Positions 16,627 through 26,100 of a stretch of 50,733 nt of DNA are shown here, in pieces. The position numbers were made by a program, and so were the translations under genes. This DNA comes from Acidobacteriota bacterium (GTDB taxonomy: Bacteria; Acidobacteriota; Terriglobia; Acidiferrales; UBA7541): NCBI GenBank assembly GCA_003165465.1, contig PLUM01000025.1, positions 955 through 51,687 of the forward strand. The letters run 5' to 3'. Numbering within the stretch: position 1 is the stretch's first letter; every line of letters begins with the position of its first letter. The notes under the pieces are model-generated. The model was not told the origin of the DNA and did not search any database. It saw only the letters and a program-made list of their open reading frames with translations.

Positions 16627-16743
16627 GCTCTCTGGATTCTTCGTGTTCTCGGTTTTCTCCACACCGCGGTTGTAGGGGCACGACATGTCGTGCCCCTACA
16701 ACCGCGGTGCGGAGAAATATGAGAACACAGAGAGATGCAAATC
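16627..16743. repeat. Intergenic repeat, family G copy 1, split by a palindrome
   Basis: Read on the minus strand, GATTTGCAT...TCTCTGTGTTCTC at one end and GAGAAAACCGAG...ACGAAGAATCCAGAGAGC at the other match the element at 19750-19876. The centre here is replaced by the 48-base palindrome at 16662-16709. The serA start follows directly, so the element supplies the serA leader. Confidence 0.7.
16662..16709. repeat. Perfect 48-base palindrome, family B copy 3
   Basis: CACCGCGGTTGTAGGGGCAC, then GACA, then the exact reverse complement, centred at 16685/16686. The outer flanks (GTTCTC-GTTTTCTCC) continue the symmetry imperfectly. It lies in the 178-base gap between the aminotransferase and serA and would form a very strong hairpin in a shared transcript. 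Confidence 0.85.
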
Positions 16744-16801
16744 AAGTGCGAATGTGGAAAATTCTCTGCCACCTGCAACCTAATACCTGCAACCTTCGCT
16801 T

Positions 16802-17959
16802 TTACGACGAATGCCGCAAATACACGTTCTGCGCGGCGCGAACACCGCTGCCCAGCTCGACCTTGTGGCCGGCCTTCTGCAAAACAATTTCGAGCGCGCC
16901 GAGCACGGCCACGAGATCGAGAAAATCGTAATACCCGAGATGGGCGATGCGGAACATGTGGCCCTTCATCGAGCCTTGCCCGTCGGTGAGAATCACGCCG
17001 AATTGCGACTTCAGCGCCTTAACAATTTTGGTCGACTCGATGCCCGCCGGAGCGTTGATCGAGGTCATGGCGTTGGCCGGCGAGCTGACCGCAAAGTTCG
17101 TCAGGCCCAGCGCCAGGGACGCTTCGCGCGTCGCCTCGGCCAAGAGGGCGGCGTTGGCGATGAGGTTTTCCCTGCCCAGTTCCTTGATATAGTTCAGGGC
17201 CCCGTGCAGGCAAACGACGAGCGAGGTCGCGGGCGTGTAGCTCGACTCGCCCTTCGCCAGGCTCTTGCGTTCCTTCGTATAGTCGAAGTAATAGCGCGGG
17301 AGCTTCGATTTCTCCATGGTTCGCGCGGCCTTTTCGCTGATGCTGGCGAACGCGAGGCCCGGCGGGATCATGGTCGCTTTCTGCGATCCGCCGATCATGA
17401 TGTCGATTCCCCACTCGTCCGGGCGCAGATCCGTGGTCCCGAGGCCGGTAATGGCGTCCACCACGAAACAGCAATCGGGCATCTGGGCTACGGCCTTGCC
17501 GAGCGTCTCCACGTCATTGCGCACGCCCGTCGAGCTTTCCGTCGCCTGGATGAGCACGGCGCGAAACGGCCCGCTGGTTTCGAGATACTTCTTCATTTGA
17601 TCGATGGGCACAGGGTGGCCATAGGGCGCTTCGACGACAACCGTTTCGATGCTGTAGGCTTTCGCAAGCTCCACCCAGCGCTCGCCAAATTTTCCCGCCG
17701 TCCCGATCAGGACGCGCTCGCCGGGCGAGAGCAGGTTGGACAGCGCGCCTTCCATGGCGCCCGTGCCCGAGCTGGAAAAAACGACGATGTCGTTCTTCGT
17801 GTTGAAGTAGTAGCGCAGGTTGTCGAGCGTCTCCCGCATCAGCTGGCGGAAGGCGTCCGTGCGGTGATGCAGCGTCATGGTCAGCGCGCGCAGCTGCGCT
17901 TCGAGCAGGAGCGGCGTCGGTCCGGGAGTAAACAGTCTTTCCTTGACGATTCCAGGCAT
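16802..17959 (-). CDS. Class V aminotransferase (alanine-glyoxylate / serine-pyruvate type)
   Basis: PLP enzyme of 385 residues. It begins MPGIVKERLFTPGPTPL, the signature of the AGT/serine-pyruvate group, and carries the phosphate-binding SSSGTGAMEG (62-71), the cofactor aspartate in FVVDAITGLG (D168) and the Schiff-base lysine K194 in GGSQKATMIPPG. Family members use glyoxylate, pyruvate or phosphohydroxypyruvate. Being upstream of serA in the same direction, it may replace SerC in serine synthesis, as proposed for archaeal and some bacterial serA-linked homologues; the alternative is glyoxylate detoxification. Confidence 0.9.
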   Translation of the reverse strand: MPGIVKERLFTPGPTPLLLEAQLRALTMTLHHRTDAFRQLMRETLDNLRYYFNTKNDIVVFSSSGTGAMEGALSNLLSPGERVLIGTAGKFGERWVELAKAYSIETVVVEAPYGHPVPIDQMKKYLETSGPFRAVLIQATESSTGVRNDVETLGKAVAQMPDCCFVVDAITGLGTTDLRPDEWGIDIMIGGSQKATMIPPGLAFASISEKAARTMEKSKLPRYYFDYTKERKSLAKGESSYTPATSLVVCLHGALNYIKELGRENLIANAALLAEATREASLALGLTNFAVSSPANAMTSINAPAGIESTKIVKALKSQFGVILTDGQGSMKGHMFRIAHLGYYDFLDLVAVLGALEIVLQKAGHKVELGSGVRAAQNVYLRHSS

Positions 17960-18206
17960 ATCCGTTTTCCTCAGTCTATGATCTTTTAGATTAGGAGAAT
18001 ATTTATTTGGGGCACACGCAGCCTAGCTTGGGCCAAATCCGTTTCAACACATCCCCGCCTTTGAAAGTTCCATTGCAGGCAGGAATACAGGTTAAGGGAT
18101 GGCGGGAAAATGGTCAACCACATGGGGGGCCGAACGCTGTGGGTCAACTTATGATTATGACAACGTCACTGGACACTGGAAAGCGTTGCATCATTTGGCG
18201 GAAGGC

Positions 18207-18233
18207 CCCGCCTCTGAAGAGGCGGGCTACAGC
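18207..18233. repeat. Short palindromic repeat, family D copy 2
   Basis: CCCGCCTC-tgaa-GAGGCGGG followed by CTACAGC; a matching GCTGTAGCGCGG lies at 18249. Related to 5571-5596. The remainder of the 17960-18284 gap shows no gene. Confidence 0.55.
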
Positions 18234-18284
18234 AATTCGCCTTCAACTGCTGTAGCGCGGGTCTTGGAGGGCTGGGCGTTCCGC

Positions 18285-18313
18285 TTGACATGCCGCGTGT
18301 GCGAACCTATGGT
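18285..18313 (+). promoter_or_regulatory. Predicted promoter of the MFS gene
   Basis: Perfect TTGACA (18285-18290), 17 bases, TATGGT (18308-18313). The -10 box covers the first candidate ATG (18309), so if it is real, translation must begin at 18327 or 18345. Confidence 0.5.
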
Positions 18314-19658
18314 TTCACAAACACTTATGGTGCAAGCCGCGCCTATGACCATCGAAGCGAACACGGACCCGGCGACGCGCGTTCGATGGAAGATTCTCGC
18401 CATCATCGTGGCCCTTCTTGCGGTTACCGCCCTGAACCGCCTGAACCTCAGCATCGCCGGAAAGCGGATCGAGGAAGAGTTTTCCTTCGATACCATCACA
18501 ATGGGTAAAATCTTCAGCTCCTTTTTGTGGGGCTACGCACTGTTTCAGATTCCCTGGGGATATATCTGCGACCGCATTGGCCCGCGGCGCACGCTCTCTG
18601 TTTCCATTTTTCTTTTCGCCGCCGGTTCCGGATCGATGGCCCTCGCGCCCAGGCTTTCCCTGAGCGCCGGGGTCAGCATGTTGTTCGCCTTTCAAATCAT
18701 CCGCTTCATCACGGGCATTGGAGAGGCGTCGGTTTCCTCGAACATTACGCGCGTGATCGCTTCGTGGTTCCCAACGCGCGAGCGCGGCATCGCCAGTGGG
18801 TTGCAGGTCGGCGGGCTTGGACTGGGCGGCACGCTGACTCCCGTTCTGATCGCCTGGACAATGGTGCATTGGGGCTGGCGCGTGTCGTTCTATCTGTGTT
18901 CCTCGCTGGCGTTTCTGATTCTGGCGATTTGGCAGTATTACTCGACGAATTGGCCGGAAGAGCACAGGAGCGTGAACGCCGCGGAATTGGACGAAATTCA
19001 TCCCGGCTCCCGCAAGGGCGATATCGCCAGACGCGACGTCGCGCGCGCCAAGCGCGTGCCGTGGCTGAAGATGCTCTCGAGCGTGTCGGTCTGGGGACTC
19101 ATCCTGGGCTACGCGTGCCAGGGGTACGCGTTCTACGTCTATTACAATTGGTTCTACTTCTACGCCGTGAAAGTGCGCGGGCTGGGCCTGCTGGCGGCGG
19201 CCGTGTGGACCTCCGCACCGTTTCTTTCCATGGCCGTACTCGCTCCAGTGGGAGGTTGGTTTTCCGATTGGGTTGCGCGGCGCTCCACGCGGCGCAGCGG
19301 ACGCCTCACGGCGGTGTGGCTGGGAATGGGAGCTTCCACCCTCCTGCTGCTGATGGGCAGCCACCTGCGGGTCACGGCCGTCGCGCTGCCGATGATCGCG
19401 CTGGCCGCGGGATTCAACATGTTCGCGGGCGCGAATTTCTGGGCCGCGTGCATCGACCTCGCGCCCGATTTTTCCGCTTCGCTTTCCGCCCTGATGAATA
19501 CGCTGGGAAGCCTTGGCGGAGTGGCCTCTTCCGTCATTACGGCTTACATCGCCGTGCACTACCAGTGGAGCCGCGCGCTGGATCTGGCGGCGCTGATCAC
19601 GGTTTGCTCAGGATTGCTGTTTTCCTTCGTGAACGCGGGCCGTACAATCGAGGAGTAA
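18309..19658 (+). CDS. MFS transporter, anion:cation symporter (ACS) family
   Basis: A 12-helix inner-membrane transporter of up to 449 residues. TM1 is WKILAIIVALLAVTALNRLNLSIAG; the loop 2-3 signature is WGYICDRIGPRRTL; the family-typical GIGEASVSSNITRVIASWFPTRERGIASGLQVGG follows, and GGWFSDWVARRSTRRSGR is the equivalent 8-9 loop. This layout is closest to hexuronate/galactonate/phthalate-type ACS symporters, so an organic acid is the likely substrate. Start is ambiguous among ATGs at 18309, 18327 and 18345; the predicted promoter favours the later ones. It precedes, on the same strand, an acyl-CoA lyase and a CoA-transferase that could process an imported acid. Confidence 0.88.
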   Translation: MVSQTLMVQAAPMTIEANTDPATRVRWKILAIIVALLAVTALNRLNLSIAGKRIEEEFSFDTITMGKIFSSFLWGYALFQIPWGYICDRIGPRRTLSVSIFLFAAGSGSMALAPRLSLSAGVSMLFAFQIIRFITGIGEASVSSNITRVIASWFPTRERGIASGLQVGGLGLGGTLTPVLIAWTMVHWGWRVSFYLCSSLAFLILAIWQYYSTNWPEEHRSVNAAELDEIHPGSRKGDIARRDVARAKRVPWLKMLSSVSVWGLILGYACQGYAFYVYYNWFYFYAVKVRGLGLLAAAVWTSAPFLSMAVLAPVGGWFSDWVARRSTRRSGRLTAVWLGMGASTLLLLMGSHLRVTAVALPMIALAAGFNMFAGANFWAACIDLAPDFSASLSALMNTLGSLGGVASSVITAYIAVHYQWSRALDLAALITVCSGLLFSFVNAGRTIEE

Positions 19659-19749
19659 GCGGCCGGAGGATGACGCGGCATTGCAGGAGCAAGGCTTCAA
19701 GCGTTAAGTGGCAGATAGCAGGTGGCAGATTTTTTTCATATTCGCAGTT

Positions 19750-19876
19750 GATTTGCATTTCTCTGTGTTCTCGGTTTTCTCCGTGTTCTCTGTGTTAAAG
19801 CTTTGGCCCTCAGAAATTCAAAGGCTTTAACGCGGAGGACACCGAGAAAACCGAGGGTACGAAGAATCCAGAGAGC
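19750..19876. repeat. Intergenic repeat, family G copy 2
   Basis: TTCTCTGTGTTCTCGGTTTT...GTGTTAAAGC on the left is echoed in inverse by GCTTTAACGCGGAGGACACC...GAGAAAACCGAG on the right, ending GAATCCAGAGAGC. Shares both ends with 16627-16743. It lies directly before mvaB. Confidence 0.7.
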
Positions 19877-19938
19877 ATGATGAAAATTCCGATCACGGAC
19901 ATCGTTAACGAAAACGTGATGGATATGGAAGTGCGGAC

Positions 19939-20868
19939 ATGGGCGAAAAAGTAAAAGTTGTGGATGTGACGGCGCGCGACGGGCTGCAGAACGAAGCGAA
20001 GCTCGTTTCCACGCAGGACAAGCTCGCGCTGATCGAGAAGCTGGTCTGGGCGGGCGTTTCCGATATTCAGGCTACCAGCTTTGTTCATCCGAAATGGGTG
20101 CCGCAAATGGCGGACGCCGAGGACGTGGCCGCCGGGCTCGCCCGATTTACGGGCGTGACGTTTTCCGCGCTGATCCCCAACATGACGGGCTACGAGCGCG
20201 CGCTGGCCGCGGGCATTCGCCACATGGAATTCGTGATTGCCGCAAGCGAAACATTTAACCGGAAAAATCTGAATCGCGGCATGACCGAATCCTTGCAATT
20301 GCTGAAGGAAACCACTCGCCTGGCCGAGCGCGACGGCGTCGTCCTGCGGGTCGGATTTTCCACCACGTTCCATTGTCCCTTTGAAGGAAAAATCTCGAGC
20401 CGGGCGGTCTTGAACGCGGTGCGCGCGGCGCGGGAAATCGGGCCGTGGCGCATCGCGCTGTGCGATACCGACGGCATGGCTTTCCCGGATCATGTCAAGG
20501 AAACGGTCAGCCTTCTGCTCGGCGAATTGAAAATGAAGGCCAGCGATTTTATCCTCCATTTCCACGATACCTACGGCCGAGGCTTGGCCAACACGCTGGC
20601 GGGACTCGAAGCGGGCGTGCGCGAGTTCGACTCCTCTACCGCAGGGCTGGGCGGCTGCCCCTATTGCCCCGGCGCAAGCGGAAATCTTGCGACCGAGGAC
20701 CTCGTCGATTTTCTGGAAGGCATGGGCTACGACACGGGAATCGACCTGGAGAAATTGCTGGATGCGGCGGAATTTGCGTGCCGCTTTTCGTCCCGGCCCT
20801 ATCAGGGACATCTCTTGCGGGCGCGCCGCGCGGGCGCTTGCGGCCTGGCTCCATCCGTATCGGCGTAA
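19939..20868 (+). CDS. mvaB: Hydroxymethylglutaryl-CoA lyase family protein
   Basis: 309 residues, a DRE-TIM metallolyase that splits 3-hydroxy-3-methylglutaryl-CoA into acetyl-CoA and acetoacetate, or related substrates such as citramalyl-CoA. Active-site residues seen are R13-D14 in TARDGLQNE, H207 and H209 in ILHFHDTYGRG, and the loop cysteine C240 in GLGGCPYCPGASGN with the following asparagine. The start at ATG 19939 is preceded only by a weak GGAAG. A 24-codon frame (19880-19954) overlaps the start. It sits 56 bases upstream of a class III CoA-transferase, so the two probably form a unit that activates and cleaves a branched dicarboxylic acid or finishes leucine breakdown. Confidence 0.88.
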   Translation: MGEKVKVVDVTARDGLQNEAKLVSTQDKLALIEKLVWAGVSDIQATSFVHPKWVPQMADAEDVAAGLARFTGVTFSALIPNMTGYERALAAGIRHMEFVIAASETFNRKNLNRGMTESLQLLKETTRLAERDGVVLRVGFSTTFHCPFEGKISSRAVLNAVRAAREIGPWRIALCDTDGMAFPDHVKETVSLLLGELKMKASDFILHFHDTYGRGLANTLAGLEAGVREFDSSTAGLGGCPYCPGASGNLATEDLVDFLEGMGYDTGIDLEKLLDAAEFACRFSSRPYQGHLLRARRAGACGLAPSVSA

Positions 20869-20924
20869 ATTATCGGCGTAAATTTCAGAATGGTTGCGCG
20901 ACGCAATAAAACAACAGGATAAAA

Positions 20925-22118
20925 ATGCCTCTACCACTCCATGGTATACGCGTGCTGGACGTGACCAACGTCCTGGCAGGGCCCTTCTGCAGCTTTCAGT
21001 TGGTGCTGCTGGGAGCCGAAGTCATCAAGATTGAGCATCCGGAAAACGGAGACCTCGCGCGGCGTCTTGGCGCGGACCCGAAAGCGGATGAGCAGCTGAT
21101 GGGCGCGTCGTTCGTGGCGGTGAACGCGGGCAAGCAATCCGTCACCATCAACCTGAAATCGCCCGAGGGCAAGGAGATTTTCAAGAAGCTCGCGGCGATT
21201 TCGCACGTGGTGATCGAAAATTTCCGGCCCGGTGTCATGCATCGCCTGGGCCTCGATTATCCGGTGCTGGCGAAGGTGAATCCGCGCCTGGTCTATTGCG
21301 CGATCTCGGGTTTTGGGCAGGATGGCCCGCTGGCGATGCGGCCCGCCTACGATCAGGTGATTCAGGGAATCTCGGGCGTGATGCACGTGACGGGAGACGC
21401 GCAAAGCGCTCCCCTGCGCGTGGGCTACCCCATTTGCGACACGATGGGCGGGATTACGGCGGCGATGGCCATCTGCGCGGCGCTCGTCGAGGCGCAAACC
21501 ACCGGGCAGGGACGCAGCATCGACGTCTCCATGCTCGAATCCACGCTGGCCTCGATGGGCTGGGTTGTGTCGAATTACCTGAACGCGGGCGTCGAGCCCA
21601 TCCCCATGGGCAATGAGAACTTCACGGCCGCGCCCTCCGGCACGTTTCGCACCGCCGATGGGCTGCTGAATATCGCCGCCAACGAAAGCGCGCAGTACGA
21701 AAAATTGTGCGACATAATCGGACGCCCGGAGCTGAAGACCGACGCGCGCTTCGAGGACCGCGAAACTCGCCGCCGCAACCGCCCGGCCATCAACGCGGAG
21801 ATCGCTCCGGAACTGATGAAGCGTGGCGCGGCGGAGTGGGAGCGATTGCTGATCGAAGTGGGCGTGCCCGCCGGACGCGTCCTGAGCGTGCCGGAAATAC
21901 TCGCACATCCGCACCTCTCGGGCCGCAAATTCATCTCGGAGTTCGAAGGAGTCGCTGGAAAACAGAAAATGACGCGCGGCGGGTTCCTTTTTTCCGGGGA
22001 CGAAGCCGCGCCGCACGGGCCGGCTCCGGCGCTTTCCGAGCATACGGAAACGTGGCTGGGAAAACTTGGCTATGACGGGGAAAAGATTCGCAGCCTGAAG
22101 AGCAAGGGAGTCGTCTGA
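20925..22118 (+). CDS. CaiB/BaiF family (class III) CoA-transferase
   Basis: 397 residues. Moves CoA between carboxylic acids through an aspartyl-CoA thioester. The amino signature LHGIRVLDVTNVLAGPFCSFQLVLLGAEVIKIEHPENGD is typical, YDQVIQGISGVM lies near 142-153, and D172 in PICDTMGG is at the place of the catalytic aspartate. A carboxyl helix-rich part closes the interlocked dimer fold. Known members paired with an HMG-CoA-lyase-like enzyme include succinyl-CoA:hydroxymethylglutarate or citramalate CoA-transferases, which suits this neighbourhood; the exact acid is an inference. Confidence 0.9.
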   Translation: MPLPLHGIRVLDVTNVLAGPFCSFQLVLLGAEVIKIEHPENGDLARRLGADPKADEQLMGASFVAVNAGKQSVTINLKSPEGKEIFKKLAAISHVVIENFRPGVMHRLGLDYPVLAKVNPRLVYCAISGFGQDGPLAMRPAYDQVIQGISGVMHVTGDAQSAPLRVGYPICDTMGGITAAMAICAALVEAQTTGQGRSIDVSMLESTLASMGWVVSNYLNAGVEPIPMGNENFTAAPSGTFRTADGLLNIAANESAQYEKLCDIIGRPELKTDARFEDRETRRRNRPAINAEIAPELMKRGAAEWERLLIEVGVPAGRVLSVPEILAHPHLSGRKFISEFEGVAGKQKMTRGGFLFSGDEAAPHGPAPALSEHTETWLGKLGYDGEKIRSLKSKGVV

Positions 22119-22157
22119 AAGTGGCTCCCCTGCTCCTCGGTTCTCTATGTGGTATAG

Positions 22158-22256
22158 AGCGTAGGCTTCAGCCTGCGCCGCCAAGCAGGGCGCAGGCCCG
22201 CGCAGTGTAGGTTTTGGATCACCGAAACCCCGCAGGCTAAAGCCCGCGCTACTGGA
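22158..22256. repeat. Decayed paired palindrome related to family A
   Basis: GCGTAGGCTTCAGCCTGCGC at the left and CGCAGGCTAAAGCCCGCGC at the right, around GTAGGTTTTGGATCACCGAA. A GC-rich variant of the double hairpin at 1109, 4211, 7930 and 12163, in the gap between convergent genes. Confidence 0.6.
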
Positions 22257-22259
22257 CAG

Positions 22260-22727
22260 TTACTGAGCGACAGGGGTTTCGACGTGCGCCACGCACAGCC
22301 AGCGGCCGTCCGCTTGTTTCACGAAGACGTTGACGAATCTTCGCGGGCTGCTCGACACGACTCCCTTATATTCCACGGCGGACGTGCTGATGCCGGTCAC
22401 AATCCCCGTGTTTCCGTACATGTGCAGCTGCACGTCAGAGTGGACGAAGGAGCGGAAGCCCAGGCTGCGGCCCTTGAGATCGGCCAGGTGCTGCGCCTTC
22501 GTGAGCACTTCGCCGCGCGCATTCGTGTAGACCAGATCGTCGGAATAAATCTTTTCGAGCGTGGCCACATCGCCTTTCGGCAGCGCCTGATTCCGAGCCT
22601 CTTCCACTTTCATGACCTCATCCTTGAGGTCTTCGGCAGCAGCAGCGTTCTTCGCGGCCAATTTCCCAAGTCCGCCGAGCAAAGCCACCGCCGATAGAGT
22701 GATAACCAGTATTCGTCGCCGCATCAT
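22260..22727 (-). CDS. NTF2-like (DUF4440/SnoaL-type) exported protein
   Basis: 155 residues. The amino end RRRILVITLSAVALLGGLGKLAAKNAAAA is a signal peptide or anchor. The rest is a single cone-like NTF2 fold of the DUF4440 sort: LKDEVMKVEEARNQALPKGDVATLEKIYSDDLVYTNARGEVLTKAQHLADLK, then strands ending in FVNVFVKQADGRWLCVAHVETPV. Such proteins are catalytically diverse and no active-site residue can be assigned. Monocistronic, convergent with the CoA-transferase. Confidence 0.8.
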   Translation of the reverse strand: MMRRRILVITLSAVALLGGLGKLAAKNAAAAEDLKDEVMKVEEARNQALPKGDVATLEKIYSDDLVYTNARGEVLTKAQHLADLKGRSLGFRSFVHSDVQLHMYGNTGIVTGISTSAVEYKGVVSSSPRRFVNVFVKQADGRWLCVAHVETPVAQ

Positions 22728-22865
22728 CGTGTCCCTCTCCGTTTTTGGATTCCAGCAAGCCGCTTACCGCGTGAAGGCGATTCTGATGGCGCGCGCCACG
22801 CGTGTCAAGCGAGGGAGAGATGTTTGGCGTAGGTTTCACCGGTTGAGGAAAAAATCCTTTATTCC

Positions 22866-22952
22866 GTCATTCCGAGAGAAGCGAGGAATCTCTCTTTTCT
22901 TTAGGCCCCGCAAAAGAGAGATTCCTCGGCGAAGAACCTGCCTCGGAATGAC
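22866..22952. repeat. Snap-back repeat, family C copy 1
   Basis: GTCATTCCGAGAGAAGCGAG...AATCTCTCTTTT on the left and AAAAGAGAGATTCCTCGGCG...CTCGGAATGAC on the right. It is an imperfect copy of the element at 26681-26775; the two bracket the large receptor gene. Confidence 0.8.
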
Positions 22953-22992
22953 AACTTTGTCATTTTTTATGCAACCTGTGTAATGAAAACGC

Positions 22993-23021
22993 TTGACTTC
23001 GACCTTCTTCGGTAATTAAAT
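22993..23021 (+). promoter_or_regulatory. Predicted promoter of the large TonB-dependent receptor
   Basis: TTGACT (22993-22998), 17 bases, TTAAAT (23016-23021). A leader of about 108 bases follows, ending in a hairpin (GACG-a-ACCG / CGGTCGTC, 23099-23121) placed directly before the GAGGAGG SD. Confidence 0.45.
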
Positions 23022-23135
23022 GTTCCCATCAGTAAGGGGTAGCATGGGGTGTTTTACATCAGATATCGGGCTGCTCGTCTAAACCTGAATTTGCACGTGA
23101 CGAACCGATAAAACGGTCGTCCGAGGAGGCGTTGC

Positions 23136-26100
23136 ATGGGTGTGGGAAGTTCCAGAAAGCTCACCGCTGTTTTTGCAATTTCGGCATTGGTTTTTAGTTT
23201 GTTCACAGGCGTCGCCGTTTATGCGCAGGTATCAGGCGCGACCCTCTCCGGCACGGTAACGGATGCGTCCGGCTCGGCTGTGCCGAATGCCACCGTCTCG
23301 ATCAAGAACACATCGACGGGGATCGTCAAGGAAACCACAACGGATTCGGCCGGCTTGTACAGCGTGCCGAACCTGCCGCCGTCGGTTTACGAAGTCAAGA
23401 CCACGGCCTCCGGATTTTCCTCACAAACGCAGACGGGCCTCACGCTGACCGTCGGCGCACAGCAGACTTTGAATTTCACCCTCAAGGTGGGCCAGGTATC
23501 CGAGAGCGTCACGGTAACCGGCGAGGCCCCGCAAGTGGACCTTACCTCGTCCGCAATCTCCGGCGAAGTCAATGAAACGACTGTCCGCGAGTTGCCCCTC
23601 AATGGCCGTGACTGGAGTTCGCTGTCCGTGCTCGAACCGGGCGTCATCGGCATCCGTACGCAGCAGACGACTGTCGGAACCGTAAACCGCGGCAATCGTG
23701 GCTTCGGGAACCAGTTGTCCGTGGCCGGCCATCGCCCCACGGAGAACAACTACCGCGTCAACGGTATCACCGTGAACGACTACTCCAATGGATCGCCGGG
23801 CAGCGTGCAGGGCTCGCAATTGGGCGTCGACGCGATTCAGGAGTTTTCGGTTTTGACCGCAAACTATACCGCCGAGTACGGACGAACTTCCGGCGGCGTC
23901 ATCAACGCGATCACCAAAGCGGGCACAAACAATTTCCACGGAGACGCCTACTGGTTCCTCCGCGATGAGGGATTGGACGCGCGCAACACCTTCGATCCCG
24001 CGAATACGACGACTCCGCCCTTCCATCGCAATCAGTTTGGCGGCTCCGCCGGCGGCCCCATTCAAAAGGGCAAAACGTTTATCTTTGGAGACTTCGAGGC
24101 CATCCGCCAGACCAAGAGCACGAGCGGAAACTCGACGGTTCCCTCCGCAGCTGCTCGAGCGGGAACACTCTGCTCGGCGATTGCTGTCACTGCCGTCTGT
24201 CCCTATAACGGACTTCTCGGACCGCAAACTATAACCGTGGACCCGAAAATCGTCCCATATCTCGCGCTGTTTCCGTTGCCCACGCCCGGCCTCCCATTAG
24301 ACCCCCTTGGCGACACAGGGCAATTTCTCGCGGCAATCCCCATCGTGTTCACGGAGAACTACGCAACCGCCCGTGTTGACCACCATTTTTCGGACAAGGA
24401 CGAACTTGACGCCGTCTGGTTCTTTGACCGCGGCCCACAATTTGCTCCTGACGCCTTTTTGCTCTCCACCACGCAGACGTTCAGCGAGAGAATCATGGGC
24501 GGCCTGGAAGAGACACACACGTTCAGCTCTTCTCTCGTTAATACGGCCCGCGTCGGCTATAACCGGACGGTTGGGTTCGTGGGAATGCCGGGCGTTGCGC
24601 TTCAACCGATTGCATCGAATCCATTGCTAAGCGATGGTTATCTGGTTGGTCATCCGGCGCCGATCATTACCGGGACTGGCCTCACCACCATGCAGGGATC
24701 CCTCGGATCCCAGACTGCAAACAACCACTACGGAAACTCTTTCCAGTTCAATGACGATGCGTTCTACACCCGCGGCAATCACTCGATCAAATTCGGGTTT
24801 TCCGCCGAGCGCATCCAATACAACGAATTGTCCGTCCAGAGGCCCAACGGAACATTCTCGTTTGGCGGTTCGCTGTCATCGTTCCTTTTGAACCAACCGA
24901 CCAGCTTCCAGCAGGGAAATTCGGCTGTGGAGAAGGAACTGGGAACCCGAACCACGTTTTTTGCGGGCTATCTCCAAGACGATTGGAAGGTCCGGCCAAA
25001 CCTGACGCTGAACCTCGGCGTGCGTTATGAAATTGCGACGCTCCCGACAGAGGCACACTACGGATTCACGGTGGTACCAAGCCCGAACATTTCCGCAGCC
25101 CCAATCAATGTCACGCACCCCTGGCAGACGAACCCCACGAATAAGGACTTCGAGCCACGTGTAGGTTTCGCCTGGGATCCGTTCAAGGACGGCAAGACCT
25201 CCGTGCGCGGCGGCTTTGGAATCTTCGACATACTCCCCGGTCCCTGGGTCATCAACATCCAGGAATCAGGGTCATTGCCATTCGCCTCGACGGTCATCAA
25301 TGGCACCTTGAATCCCGGAGACTTCCCACTCCTGACTGGAGTTGCGCTTGGTTCCAGCAGCGCCCAGGCCTATGCCCCGGACCAAAACCCGAAGCGAAAC
25401 TACGCCATGAACTGGAACCTCTCCATCGAGCGCCAAATTACGTCAACCATGACGGCGACGATCGGATATGTGGGCTCCCATACGCTCCACTCGCCATTTA
25501 CGACCGATACCAGCAACTCGGTTGGTCCACCTCAGGTCGTCTCGACTCCTGTCGGGATGCTCTGGCCGTGCGGACCTACAGCGGCTCCGAATCCTGTGAG
25601 CACATGCGCAGTGGGATTCCTGCCAACTGGGACGAATGTGCCGAGCACCGTGTTCAATCCATTTGTTGGCCAACTCCGGCCGACGTTCTGGGACGACAAC
25701 GCTCATTACAACGCCCTGCAAGCGCACCTCACCAAGCGGTTCAGCCATGGTCTGCAAGGGGAGGCCAGCTTCACGTGGAGCCGGTGTAACGACCACGGAT
25801 CGAGTGGCGACATCGGTGACGCGTATCAGAACTCCTACTCGTCTCTGATCTTCTTCAACCCGGGAAGCCGCAACGGCCCGTGCGATTTCGACGTCAACAA
25901 GAACTTTGTTGGCAACTTGATCTACGACATTCCCTCGCCGAAATCCGATTCGGCGATTGTGTCGCATCTTGCCGGAGGATGGGAAATCGGCGGAATTCTG
26001 TCCATCAGCACCGGGACACCGTTTACGGTATCCATGGGCGGCGATCCGATTGGCATCAAGAACGGCGATTCGGCCACGTACCCTAACCGTTTGCCGAATT

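Noticed and set aside
16811..17989. Long plus-strand frame opposite the class V aminotransferase (392 codons)
   Set aside because: Antisense shadow; the minus strand holds a complete PLP enzyme.
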